Of a stretch of 64,000 nt of DNA, positions 56,848-64,000 are shown in pieces. Location: IMG/VR virus record IMGVR_UViG_3300031885_000010, positions 1 to 64,000 of that record; one strand, given 5' to 3'. A model generated the notes under the pieces. That model did not search any database. It saw only the letters and a program-made list of their open reading frames with translations, and had not been told where the DNA came from. The stretch's first letter is position 1. Every line of letters starts with the position of its first letter. The DNA is from a virus. The position numbers were made by a program, and so were the translations under genes.

Positions 56848-58062
56848 ATGGAAGCAACTGCGGTCATTGGTATGAATTATGGCGATGAAGGAAAAGGACA
56901 TATCACAAATTATCTTTCCGATTCAAATACACTTAACATCCGATTTAACGGAGGTGCCCAAGCATCTCACGCTGTTTTTCTTTCTGATGGCCGCAGTCAC
57001 CTCTTCCATCATTTTGGGTCAGGTTCTCTTCAGGGAGCAAGAACACTTTTGGCAAGTCATTTTATTGTGAACCCAATTATTTTTGCTTGGGAGATGCAGG
57101 AACTTATAGAAAAAGCCCCCATGCGTGAGGTTTTTATTGATCCAAGATGCCGAGTTACTACTCCTTACGATATGTTTATTAATGAATTTTCTGCCAAATT
57201 TCATGGAAAAAAAGATACTGTGGGAATTGGAATAAATGAGACTGTTGAGCGTAGTACCTTTAGGCAACTCAAAATTAATATGCGAGACTTTGTTGAAAAG
57301 AGTAATGACGAAATTACATCTATACTGAGAACTATTGAAAATGAATATATGCCCTTTCGTATAAAACAATTAAATATTCCATGGAGTGATTTTGTAAAGC
57401 ATTATTCTGATAGTATTAAAAAATCGGTTGAATCATTCTTAAAGATTAGAACATGGATGACCGACCACATGATTGTAATATGGCCCGATGATGGCGTGAT
57501 AGACAAATTTCTTGCCAAAGATAAGGATCGCCGTATTGTTTTTGAGGGTGGACAAGGAATGCTTCTTGACCAAAATAGAAAAGAGTTTATGCCATATCTC
57601 ACTCGATCCAATACAGGAATCTTAAATATTTTGGAACTCCTGAAGACTATTAAGACAACATTGGATTTTAAGGTTTATCTTGTAACCCGAACATATCTAA
57701 CTCGACATGGAGATGGACCAATATGGAACCATATCCCAAATACTTTCCCATTTCCAAATATAGAAGAATCCACCAATCCAGATCATACATTCCAGGGGAA
57801 AATGCGCTACGGTCATCTCAATAAAAAATGGTACGATGAAGCAATTGAGGAAACCGAGACGATTATAGAGAACAACATGCCTTCTTGTATAAGCAATATA
57901 GAAATAAGTATTGCTATGACCTGTCTTGATCATCTCGGTAGCGAGTTCTCCTATTCTTTAGATGGAGATGGAAACATTGTTAAGGGAGATATATTTGATC
58001 TTCCAAGAATTAAATTGGTATCGAGCGGAAAAACAGAAAGAAATATTACACAATCTAAATGA
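56848..58062 (+). CDS. adenylosuccinate synthetase family (PurA/PurZ type)
   Basis: GMNYGDEGKGH puts Asp at residue 13 and GGAQASH puts His at residue 41, exactly the two catalytic positions of PurA; FEGGQGMLLDQ, LTRSNTG and TRHGDGP mark the remaining substrate loops, and SSGKTERN the nucleotide-base loop. The reaction joins aspartate to a 6-oxopurine nucleotide using (d)NTP energy. Phage relatives (PurZ) use dGMP to make 2-aminoadenine; typical PurZ lacks Asp13, but a PurZ0 type retains it. 404 aa, GGAGAAGATT leader. No DatZ or MazZ partner is in the window. Confidence 0.8.
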   Translation: MEATAVIGMNYGDEGKGHITNYLSDSNTLNIRFNGGAQASHAVFLSDGRSHLFHHFGSGSLQGARTLLASHFIVNPIIFAWEMQELIEKAPMREVFIDPRCRVTTPYDMFINEFSAKFHGKKDTVGIGINETVERSTFRQLKINMRDFVEKSNDEITSILRTIENEYMPFRIKQLNIPWSDFVKHYSDSIKKSVESFLKIRTWMTDHMIVIWPDDGVIDKFLAKDKDRRIVFEGGQGMLLDQNRKEFMPYLTRSNTGILNILELLKTIKTTLDFKVYLVTRTYLTRHGDGPIWNHIPNTFPFPNIEESTNPDHTFQGKMRYGHLNKKWYDEAIEETETIIENNMPSCISNIEISIAMTCLDHLGSEFSYSLDGDGNIVKGDIFDLPRIKLVSSGKTERNITQSK

Positions 58063-58077
58063 AGGAGGAATGATTTT

Positions 58078-58260
58078 ATGAAATCAATTGAGGTACTTGA
58101 AGTAAGGGCTATACCATGTTTAGGAAGTAATATCGGCGATTGTTTTAAGGAAGCAATGCTTATATCTATTTCTGAATGGAGAGATGTTCGATTAACCTTT
58201 AATGGTAAAGATTACCTTATACGACCAGATCAACTGCTGGCAACTTGTAAAGAACAATAA
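58078..58260 (+). CDS. small protein, 60 aa
   Basis: AAGGAGGAATGATTTT leader. Beta/helix pattern (IEVLEVRAIPC, DVRLTFNGKDYLIRPDQLL). Small proteins of this form occur in phage replication clusters. Function unknown. Confidence 0.5.
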   Translation: MKSIEVLEVRAIPCLGSNIGDCFKEAMLISISEWRDVRLTFNGKDYLIRPDQLLATCKEQ

Positions 58261-58286
58261 CAATCTAACCAAAGGAGGATTAATTT

Positions 58287-58769
58287 ATGAAAGACACAAT
58301 CACATGTTCAGAGTGTAATGCAGAGAATCCAAAGAGTAGGTTGACATGCCAGATTTGCCATTCACCATTAACGGTGAAGAAGGAGAAAACCGAAAAGGGA
58401 ACTTCGGCTGGATCGAAGGTTGATCCAAAGATACCTGCGCCATCTTCACCATCTCCACCATCTCAAACATCTAAGCAATCACCACCTGCACCTCCACTTG
58501 ACCCATTTGGTATATCATCTCCTTCCTCCAAGGATAAATTATTGGGAAAACTTCCCAAAGAAAAAGTATCAAAGACTCCTGTTAAGCATAGGGCCAGACG
58601 CAAATCCCGTATGGTTCCTGAATCCCAGTACTTTATACTCCAGAATGGTACATTGATCCCTGTGCAAATTATCCAGACTGTGAGAACATTAAAGAAGAAA
58701 GTTATCAGTATGCAGGCTCAAGCATTGATGAGTCTGTGGAATCGGAGTAAGGACCTGCTGGCGAAGTAA
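58287..58769 (+). CDS. zinc ribbon with Pro-rich linker, 160 aa
   Basis: N-terminal ribbon (CSECNAENPKSRLTCQIC), then a Pro/Ser-rich disordered linker (residues about 45-90), and a basic C-terminal helix (KHRARRKSRMV). Possibly a nucleic-acid-associated adaptor. AAAGGAGGATTAATTT leader. Confidence 0.55.
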   Translation: MKDTITCSECNAENPKSRLTCQICHSPLTVKKEKTEKGTSAGSKVDPKIPAPSSPSPPSQTSKQSPPAPPLDPFGISSPSSKDKLLGKLPKEKVSKTPVKHRARRKSRMVPESQYFILQNGTLIPVQIIQTVRTLKKKVISMQAQALMSLWNRSKDLLAK

Positions 58770-58818
58770 GCATCAATCATCATACATTGTTAATGAATAA
58801 TTAATAAAGGAGGATAAC

Positions 58819-59172
58819 ATGAAAGAGATTACTCCATTGTTAGAAAAATTGGCAAAGGAACTTGGTACAACTGCATCCTATCTTTGGAGTGTATTAATCC
58901 GACAGGCTTCAATCTCGGCCTCCATCGACTGTTTGCAATATTTGATCTTGGCTATATTCACTTATATAGCGGTGAAATTAACAAAGATGTCTATAGAGCG
59001 GGCAGATGAGAAAGACTGGGATGAGGTATGGATGATAGCCCCTATAATTGGATGGATTGTAATAGGTATTCTATGGATTGTTGTTTTCTTTTGTATCCCG
59101 CAAACCATCACAGGATTCATCAATCCTGAATATTGGGCTTTAGATAAAATCCTAAGCCAGATTAAAAAGTAG
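58819..59172 (+). CDS. membrane protein, 117 aa
   Basis: Two membrane helices (YLILAIFTYIAVKLT and IGWIVIGILWIVVFFCI) separated by a charged loop. AAAGGAGGATAAC leader. Function unknown. Confidence 0.6.
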   Translation: MKEITPLLEKLAKELGTTASYLWSVLIRQASISASIDCLQYLILAIFTYIAVKLTKMSIERADEKDWDEVWMIAPIIGWIVIGILWIVVFFCIPQTITGFINPEYWALDKILSQIKK

Positions 59173-59196
59173 GCTTGAGAATGTGGAGGTGCGCTG

Positions 59197-59502
59197 ATGC
59201 ATTACATGAATTGTGAGGGCGTGAAGTGTACTCCAAGCGGCTTCCCAATTTGTTCAACTGACGAGAAATGTTGTGATGTAGAAGGATGCCGGTATTTCAT
59301 AGTTGCCAGTACCATCGGCAATTGTGTGCTGAGAGTGATGCCTGATGATAAACGTGAACCGAGCATGGAGAAAATCTCGGTATCATTTGGGATGCATGGG
59401 AAGAAGGTGTCCCGTCAATGTATTGATCAGATTGAGAAGAGGGCATTGAGAAAGCTAAGGGAGAGATGGGGAGCAGAATTGAGAGAAGCGAGGAATAGAT
59501 GA
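59197..59502 (+). CDS. sigma-70 region-4-like regulator with Cys cluster
   Basis: The C-terminal SRQCIDQIEKRALRKLRER is the recognition helix of sigma region 4.2, which binds -35 DNA or is used as an anti-sigma/co-factor fold by phages. The first 43 residues hold seven Cys (CEGVKCTPSG, CCDVEGC), a probable zinc or Fe-S site. No region 2 is present, so it cannot be a full sigma factor. The stop overlaps the next ATG. Confidence 0.7.
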   Translation: MHYMNCEGVKCTPSGFPICSTDEKCCDVEGCRYFIVASTIGNCVLRVMPDDKREPSMEKISVSFGMHGKKVSRQCIDQIEKRALRKLRERWGAELREARNR

Positions 59503-59678
59503 ATGAATCGTATACCCTTATGCACAAGCATACGGGAATCTCTATTTCCCATATCTCAAGAGTATTAAGGAAGAAGCGAAAGCCGTCTCTCAGAGTATTA
59601 CTGTTGTTGGCGAGGGAGATGAGAATAGAGACGGATGTACTCATTAAGAGATTGGGATTGCATGGGGTGAATAGATAA
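59499..59678 (+). CDS. short XRE-type HTH protein, 59 aa
   Basis: Missed by length cut-offs but clear: HTGISISHISRVLRKKRKPS is a helix-turn-helix, followed by helices of a Cro/C1-type fold. Overlaps the sigma-like gene (ATGA) and the nuclease gene (TAATG), so all three are translated together. A possible repressor or co-regulator. Confidence 0.65.
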   Translation: MNESYTLMHKHTGISISHISRVLRKKRKPSLRVLLLLAREMRIETDVLIKRLGLHGVNR

Positions 59679-60325
59679 TGAAGAAAGTCGTTCCAGTATT
59701 GATAGGCCAATCACATTATCTCATTAATGGTAAAAGATACTCCCGTGTCTCAGATGTGGCTGGTGCTGGAGAAAAACCATGGTTAGAGCAATGGAAACAA
59801 CGAGTCGGAACCACAGAGGCAGAACGCATATCCAAGGAGACGGCTGAGTATGGGGAGTTAGTACATGAGATTACCATGTATTCAGATTTGCATCGATATA
59901 GGAAGATGGAAAAGATGCTTGAGTTCCATAGAGAATTGTCGGACTCTCTTGTTGCATGGGAAACATGGGTAGCTAATTATATTGAGAAATGGATACTCAT
60001 TGAACAGGTAGTATGGAGTAATAGGTGGATGTGTGCAGGAAGGGTGGATAGGGTAGCCATCATTAAAGGAGATAAGTGGGCTACCATTGTGGATATTAAG
60101 ACCGGCTCACTCTATGATGAAATTGGCATACAGATATATGGGGGCTATCTGCCGATTTATAATGAATGGAGGAAAGGGAGGAAGTTGCCCAAGGCTACAC
60201 GGGCATTGGCAGTTAATCTCCCACGGAACAATCCTGGAGAATTGACGGTGAAGGATTATACTAAGGAGAAGTATATTGCTGAATTTGAATCGAAGGTAGA
60301 ACTATTCCGGTCGATGAATAGATAA
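59678..60325 (+). CDS. PD-(D/E)XK nuclease, Cas4/RecB-like
   Basis: Core motifs are in order: GELVHE (59-64), GRVDR (121-125), DIKTG (139-143), QIYGGY (152-157), matching His, Asp, D/E-x-K and Gln of RecB-type exonucleases. No Cys cluster, so it lacks the Fe-S of Cas4. Probably a recombination exonuclease partnering the SSB-like and Sak4-like proteins downstream. Confidence 0.8.
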   Translation: MKKVVPVLIGQSHYLINGKRYSRVSDVAGAGEKPWLEQWKQRVGTTEAERISKETAEYGELVHEITMYSDLHRYRKMEKMLEFHRELSDSLVAWETWVANYIEKWILIEQVVWSNRWMCAGRVDRVAIIKGDKWATIVDIKTGSLYDEIGIQIYGGYLPIYNEWRKGRKLPKATRALAVNLPRNNPGELTVKDYTKEKYIAEFESKVELFRSMNR

Positions 60326-60335
60326 GGAGGAATGG

Positions 60336-60518
60336 ATGAAGACTATTCCATATAAAGAAAAAGAAGGATTTCAAGAGGCCATGGTTAATCAAATTCCTAA
60401 CCTGTTAGATGATGCTCTTGAATGGATAGGGAATAAATTGGACCCAGAAGATGTTTTCCCAGACAAAGTTTTAGAAACATGGGCCGAAGATAATGGATAT
60501 ATTAAAAAAGAGGAATAA
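60336..60518 (+). CDS. acidic small protein, 60 aa
   Basis: AAGGAGGAATGG leader. Helical, acidic (LDDALEWIGNKLDPEDVFPD). In the nuclease-recombinase cluster. Function unknown. Confidence 0.5.
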   Translation: MKTIPYKEKEGFQEAMVNQIPNLLDDALEWIGNKLDPEDVFPDKVLETWAEDNGYIKKEE

Positions 60519-60520
60519 TC

Positions 60521-60982
60521 ATGCAGATTTTAGACGAAGTAAAAAAGGTACTTGCAAGCAAGATGAAGGGTGATAAATGGGTGGAATCGGCTGTTCCCGC
60601 ATTGGTGGAAGTGGCCATCGAGATAAAGGATCTTGAAGCCAAGAAATCTGATGAATGCAAGGAGTATCGAACAGCCATCAAGAATGTGGATGAGAAGTAT
60701 AAATCTGCCTTGAGCACACTGGGAGCAATAGATGAGAATCTCAGGGATCGGGTGATGAAGGAGCATGAGGGGACTGAGAGTGTGAGGGTAGATGGAATTG
60801 GAGAACTCGTGTTTGCAGAGATATGGGGATACGAGGTAGAGGATATTAAGAAGGTCCCCGCTGAGTATTTGGGGGTGGATGGGAAGTTGGTACGGGAATC
60901 TATAAAAAAGGGTATAAGAAACATCCGTGGGTTAAATATTCTACCCGTGAGAAGTTTACGGGTTATGACGAAGAGAGATTAA
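60521..60982 (+). CDS. Gp157-like helical protein
   Basis: A long N-terminal coiled coil and a C-terminal VPAEYLGVDGKLVRESIKKG ... RGLNILPVRSLRV, the ending shared by Gp157-type phage proteins that accompany recombinases. Probably a recombination or nuclease-control accessory. 153 aa. Confidence 0.55.
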   Translation: MQILDEVKKVLASKMKGDKWVESAVPALVEVAIEIKDLEAKKSDECKEYRTAIKNVDEKYKSALSTLGAIDENLRDRVMKEHEGTESVRVDGIGELVFAEIWGYEVEDIKKVPAEYLGVDGKLVRESIKKGIRNIRGLNILPVRSLRVMTKRD

Positions 60983-60984
60983 TC

Positions 60985-61084
60985 TAATGGCCAGTGCATC
61001 GAGGGCACTCAAGCCATCGTGACTGGTTATCAGAAACATAAGAACCTGACGGACATGAGTGAGAGACCTGGACATTGGCCATTA
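60985..61084 (+). ncRNA. structured RNA element A
   Basis: TAATGGCCA (60985-60993) and TGGCCATTA (61076-61084) close a 100-base structure holding a GTGC/GCAC hairpin and a GGTT...AACC hairpin. No open frame. Starts right after the Gp157-like stop. Family not recognised. Confidence 0.55.
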
Positions 61085-61099
61085 ACTCCATAAAGGATG

Positions 61100-61236
61100 A
61101 GGCAGATCAGTGACGAAAGTACTCATACTCAAATTACAATTGAGTCAGGATTAAAGAGGTGTGGCGAGCCTAAGATGTCCTATCCCCTTATAGAAATCGC
61201 TGGAGATAGGAACCTTTAATCTTGCCTGGTCTGCCT
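61100..61236 (+). ncRNA. structured RNA element B (multibranched)
   Basis: P1 AGGCAGATCAG/CTGGTCTGCCT (61100-61110, 61226-61236, one G-U) encloses P2 ACTCAA/TTGAGT (61127-61132, 61140-61145), P3 GATTAAAG/CTTTAATC (61149-61156, 61214-61221) and, inside P3, P4 TCCTATC/GATAGGA (61178-61184, 61205-61211). No T-run follows. Upstream of the helicase gene, so a riboswitch-like leader or a stand-alone RNA. Confidence 0.6.
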
Positions 61237-61256
61237 TAATAATAGATGAATAAATA

Positions 61257-62444
61257 ATGAATCATACTGGTATTAATTTTCCTCGTTATACTATCAAGGG
61301 AGCGGCCTCACGGTTGGCTTATGTTTATGAGCATTACATTGAAAGTCCATGGCAATTCCTGAGTATGTCTTACCTAACTTGCTTGGGCAGTATGGTTGGA
61401 AACAGGATATATTTAAAAAGCGAAATCAAACCTCAGCCAAGGATGTTTACGGCACTTATTGGAGAGAGTGCCGATGATCGCAAGTCTGAATCCATTCGGC
61501 AAGTAACAGATTTCTTTTATCGAACCATAAACAAATATGGTGTCTCGGATAGCCTGATGCATTCTGGGGAATCGATATTCAAGATGAGTATGGGCGTAGG
61601 AAGCGCTGAAGGATTAGCGAAGAGCTTTGGGGGTCAATCTAATCTCCTGCTTGTTTACGACGAACTCAAAGCATTTGTTTCAAAATCCCAAATAGATGGC
61701 TCCGTTCTTCTCCCTTGTGTTAATACTCTTTTTGACAGAAATGTTTACCACTCAGCGACAAAGAAGACCAATCTTATGTTAGAAAATGTTTTTCTCAGTA
61801 TGTTATCCGCCTGCACTGCCGAAACTTACAGAAGGATGTGGACTCCGGCATTCCTCGATATTGGGTTCATCAATCGATTATTCGTTGTTACGGGAAAAGG
61901 AGAAAGGAAATTCGCCCTTCCTCAATTAATACCTGAAAAAGAGAAAATACCATTGGAAGAAGATTTATTGAACATCATTCGTTTTGTAGATTCTCTGCCG
62001 AAGGTAGATGGAAAATACTCGATGGGAGTTAGCCTTCCAGCACAGAATTACTTTGAAGATTGGTACTTATCCTTGGAACCATCCCCTCTAACAAAACGGC
62101 TTGATACTTACGGCCATCGGCTGATGATGCTATTTGCCGTGAATGAAGAAGAGAAATCGGTAATAGCTGATATCGCCGAGAGGGTAATCGTGTTACTCAA
62201 TTGGGAACTTTGTGCTCGCAGACTCCTTGATCCAGAAGGTTCAGAAACGAAACTTGCAAGCATTCAGACCAGCATCATTAAAAAATTAACACAGGGACCA
62301 CATACAAAAAGAGAATTAGAGAAGGCTTGCCATGCCCCACGCTTTGGAACCTATTTATGGAAAATGGGATTAAGTGGATTGGTAAACGATAATCAAATAA
62401 TCTTAACTCTAAAAGGTAAGTATGAACTTGTTTTGGAAGAATAG
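61257..62444 (+). CDS. DUF3987-like helicase/ATPase
   Basis: TALIGESADDRKSES (P-loop at residues 69-77) and LLLVYDELKAF (Walker B near 131-140) match the DUF3987 helicase-like core; the P-loop is degenerate (Asp-Asp before Lys). The C-terminal part forms a winged-helix (LTQGPHTKRELEKACHAPRF). Probably acts in replication initiation or fork unwinding. 395 aa; no strong ribosome site. Confidence 0.7.
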   Translation: MNHTGINFPRYTIKGAASRLAYVYEHYIESPWQFLSMSYLTCLGSMVGNRIYLKSEIKPQPRMFTALIGESADDRKSESIRQVTDFFYRTINKYGVSDSLMHSGESIFKMSMGVGSAEGLAKSFGGQSNLLLVYDELKAFVSKSQIDGSVLLPCVNTLFDRNVYHSATKKTNLMLENVFLSMLSACTAETYRRMWTPAFLDIGFINRLFVVTGKGERKFALPQLIPEKEKIPLEEDLLNIIRFVDSLPKVDGKYSMGVSLPAQNYFEDWYLSLEPSPLTKRLDTYGHRLMMLFAVNEEEKSVIADIAERVIVLLNWELCARRLLDPEGSETKLASIQTSIIKKLTQGPHTKRELEKACHAPRFGTYLWKMGLSGLVNDNQIILTLKGKYELVLEE

Positions 62445-62446
62445 AG

Positions 62447-62722
62447 TGCCGCCACGTATGCCGCCAAGCGTTTTTAAGGCATTTTATTCAATAATTATAA
62501 GTGATTATATATATATTATATATTGAGATAGATAGTCGTACTCCCTATACATAAGGGGGGTGGAGGCATTTAAGGTAACACATTGAATATAAACAAGAAG
62601 GTGCCATTTTGTGGGTATGGCGTCACCCATGGCGACATTTAAGCATAGAAAGGAGGAATAAAAACACCTCTCCGAATGGTAGAGGAAACAAAAATCTAAC
62701 AATTTAAAGGAGGAATTTAATT
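62447..62722 (+). promoter_or_regulatory. structured leader before the SSB-like gene
   Basis: A 276-base gap without a gene. It has a TGCCGCCA direct repeat, a TA-rich tract (62506-62524), TGGGT/ACCCA and CCTCT/AGAGG hairpins (the latter about 62671-62690), and two AAAGGAGGAAT sites, only the second of which precedes an ATG (62723). It looks like a regulated 5' leader. Confidence 0.4.
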
Positions 62723-63496
62723 ATGGTAGTACAAAAAAGTAAACAGGAAGAAGGGGCAAGTCTTCGGCCATCGGATGCAATGGAAGGTGGAGGTTTGCTC
62801 GACAATGTGAACGTGATATGGGAGGAAGTAAGATTTCAGGAATGGGATTACAATGGCACCCAACCCAAGGCTCCGGCACTGAAGGTCATCATGAGGCTGG
62901 AGGATGGAGATTTGGCGGAGCAGTATTTTAGTTGTGGAAAGATCGCTGCTGACGACTACAAGATAGCGGGAGATGGAATAAGGTTAGATAAGAAAGGCAA
63001 GACTGCAAGAGCCTTAAGCAAGTCATCTAACTTTATTATCCTTATGCAATCTCTCGTTACAGCAGAATTCCCCGAAGACAAGATGGGAATTGATTGCACC
63101 ATCTTTGAGGGAATGGAGTGCCATATGATTAGGGTGAAAGAACCTGAGAGAGTAGGACTGGCACCCAGAAAGCCACGGGCAGATGGAAAGGTGTTTGAAC
63201 GCACCAACTTTGTGGTAGATAATATTATCAAGTTTCCATGGGAAAGGAAGGAGGCAGGTAAAGAGAAAAGCAAGGCTGATGATGCAATATCCCAGAAGAC
63301 CACCGAGGCTGTTATTGCAGTTCTGAAGGCTAATCCCAAGGGCCTTGATCCTAAGAAACTGGCCGGACAGGTATTCAATAAGACCAAGAGTATGCCTGTT
63401 GCACAACTGGCTGCGAAGGAGGATTTCCTGACCGAGGGTGCCATTGAAGGGAATTGGAGCTTCGAGGATGGGATAGTATCATCGGTTCCTTTTTAA
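62723..63496 (+). CDS. SSB-like protein of the recombination cluster
   Basis: Residues about 25-170 look like an OB-type beta domain (NVNVIWEEVRFQEWDYNG, ALKVIMRLEDGDLAEQYF, VVDNIIKFPW); the rest is a helical domain (TEAVIAVLKANPKGLD). It lies directly before the RecA/Sak4-like gene, the usual partner. Single-stranded DNA binding is inferred, not certain. AAAGGAGGAATTTAATT leader. Confidence 0.55.
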   Translation: MVVQKSKQEEGASLRPSDAMEGGGLLDNVNVIWEEVRFQEWDYNGTQPKAPALKVIMRLEDGDLAEQYFSCGKIAADDYKIAGDGIRLDKKGKTARALSKSSNFIILMQSLVTAEFPEDKMGIDCTIFEGMECHMIRVKEPERVGLAPRKPRADGKVFERTNFVVDNIIKFPWERKEAGKEKSKADDAISQKTTEAVIAVLKANPKGLDPKKLAGQVFNKTKSMPVAQLAAKEDFLTEGAIEGNWSFEDGIVSSVPF

Positions 63497-63553
63497 GGAA
63501 TCAGGGCTAAAAAGGCCATCCCGTGCATCCACAATAGCATAAAACGCATGAAT

Positions 63554-63592
63554 TTGGGGTAGGATGGGGTAAATTCCCCATTCTTGCCCCAG
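63554..63592 (+). promoter_or_regulatory. 16-bp hairpin before the recombinase gene
   Basis: T55-A91 through G69-C76 pair almost without interruption (inner and outer TGGGG/CCCCA, one bulged T, a few G-U) around loop TAAATT; GAGAGGAGG follows at once. It is the strongest hairpin in the window. No T-run, so it more likely regulates translation or mRNA stability than termination. Confidence 0.6.
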
Positions 63593-63604
63593 AGAGGAGG
63601 ATAG

Positions 63605-64000
63605 ATGGTAGCACCTAAGCTTAAACACACCGAGGTAACAAAAGGAAGAATGGAGATGGTTCCTGGGTTCGAGGAAGCATCCACCAATGAGATACTCAGG
63701 CTCATACTCAACGTAGAAGGAGGAGAGAAACAAGGGAAGACACATTTTGCATTGACAGCTCCTGGACCGATTGCACTCATTGATATGGATATAGGGTTAG
63801 AGGGAGTAATATCCAAATTTACTAAGGTCAAGAAGATTTATGTAGCCAGTTTCAATTATCGGGATGCCACGGAACCTAAGCAATGGGAAGAAATGTGGAA
63901 GAGAATGAAACAATGCTATATGGATTCTCTTGCCAGCAAGAATATCCGAACATTGATAGTGGATACGGCAACTGAGATGTGGGAACTTGTGCGTATGGCA
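63605..64000 (+). CDS. RecA/Sak4-like ATPase (5' part)
   Basis: Walker A GGEKQGKTHFAL near residue 40 and Walker B RTLIVDTATEMW near 115 define a RecA-fold ATPase of the Sak4/AAA_24 kind, single-strand annealing or recombination proteins of phages. The gene runs off the window edge after 132 codons. GAGAGGAGGATAG leader. Neighbouring SSB-like and Cas4-like genes fit a recombination module. Confidence 0.75.
   Translation, partial: MVAPKLKHTEVTKGRMEMVPGFEEASTNEILRLILNVEGGEKQGKTHFALTAPGPIALIDMDIGLEGVISKFTKVKKIYVASFNYRDATEPKQWEEMWKRMKQCYMDSLASKNIRTLIVDTATEMWELVRMA

Noticed and set aside
1-64000. Lysogeny or integration module
   Set aside because: No integrase, excisionase or C1-type repressor was recognised; the only HTH regulator seen is a 59-residue protein inside the replication cluster. 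Absence applies only to this window.

Overview
The window is part of the genome of a tailed, podovirus-like bacteriophage. It carries a terminase, a 689-residue portal, a scaffold, an HK97/P22-type coat protein, head-tail adaptor and tail-nozzle-like proteins, a 2006-residue 'large polyvalent' ejection-type protein and a lysis cassette. There is no integrase, lysogeny repressor or rRNA. Starts mostly follow strong AGGAGG-type ribosome sites and the base composition is moderately AT-rich, so the host is a bacterium, but nothing here names it. Both ends of the window cut genes, so the genome is longer than 64 kb.

Layout. (1) 1-6590, plus strand: an ERCC4-type nuclease, a YopX-like protein and many tiny genes. 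Six tiny genes at 2.5-4.0 kb are each separated by elements with the architecture of integron attC sites. (2) 6675-9235, minus strand: spanin-like pair, holin-like protein, HNH nuclease, GH108 endolysin and small membrane proteins. (3) 9295-23787, minus: ejection-type, tail and adaptor proteins. (4) 23798-29041, minus: a seven-gene sugar-modification island inside the virion operon. (5) 29082-44762, minus: decoration proteins, a coat gene split by two group I introns with a 33-base middle exon, scaffold, a lectin-fold protein with the codon signature of a diversity-generating-retroelement target, portal, and terminase. (6) 44818-48856, minus: a train of short genes, including a YkgJ-type protein, a SEC-C protein and a candidate Acb2/Tad1-type anti-defence protein. 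(7) 48902-50139: a 1.2 kb non-coding, repeat-rich region between divergent operons, probably holding promoters and an origin. (8) 50140-64000, plus: early genes, many preceded by a hairpin with a conserved loop and a covarying stem, then tRNA-Pro, a vWA protein, a PurA/PurZ-family enzyme, a sigma-region-4-like regulator, a Cas4/RecB-like nuclease, a structured RNA locus, a DUF3987-like helicase, an SSB-like protein and a RecA/Sak4-like ATPase.

How it works together. The divergent control region probably fires the rightward early/replication genes and the leftward late genes. The recombination set (nuclease, SSB-like, Sak4-like ATPase, helicase) handles replication. The leftward operon builds, decorates and releases virions.

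Together the attC-like array, two introns, several homing-type nucleases, a retroelement-type variable gene and repeated gene-tail duplications mark an unusually recombination-worn genome. All functions are read from sequence motifs alone; no search was run.
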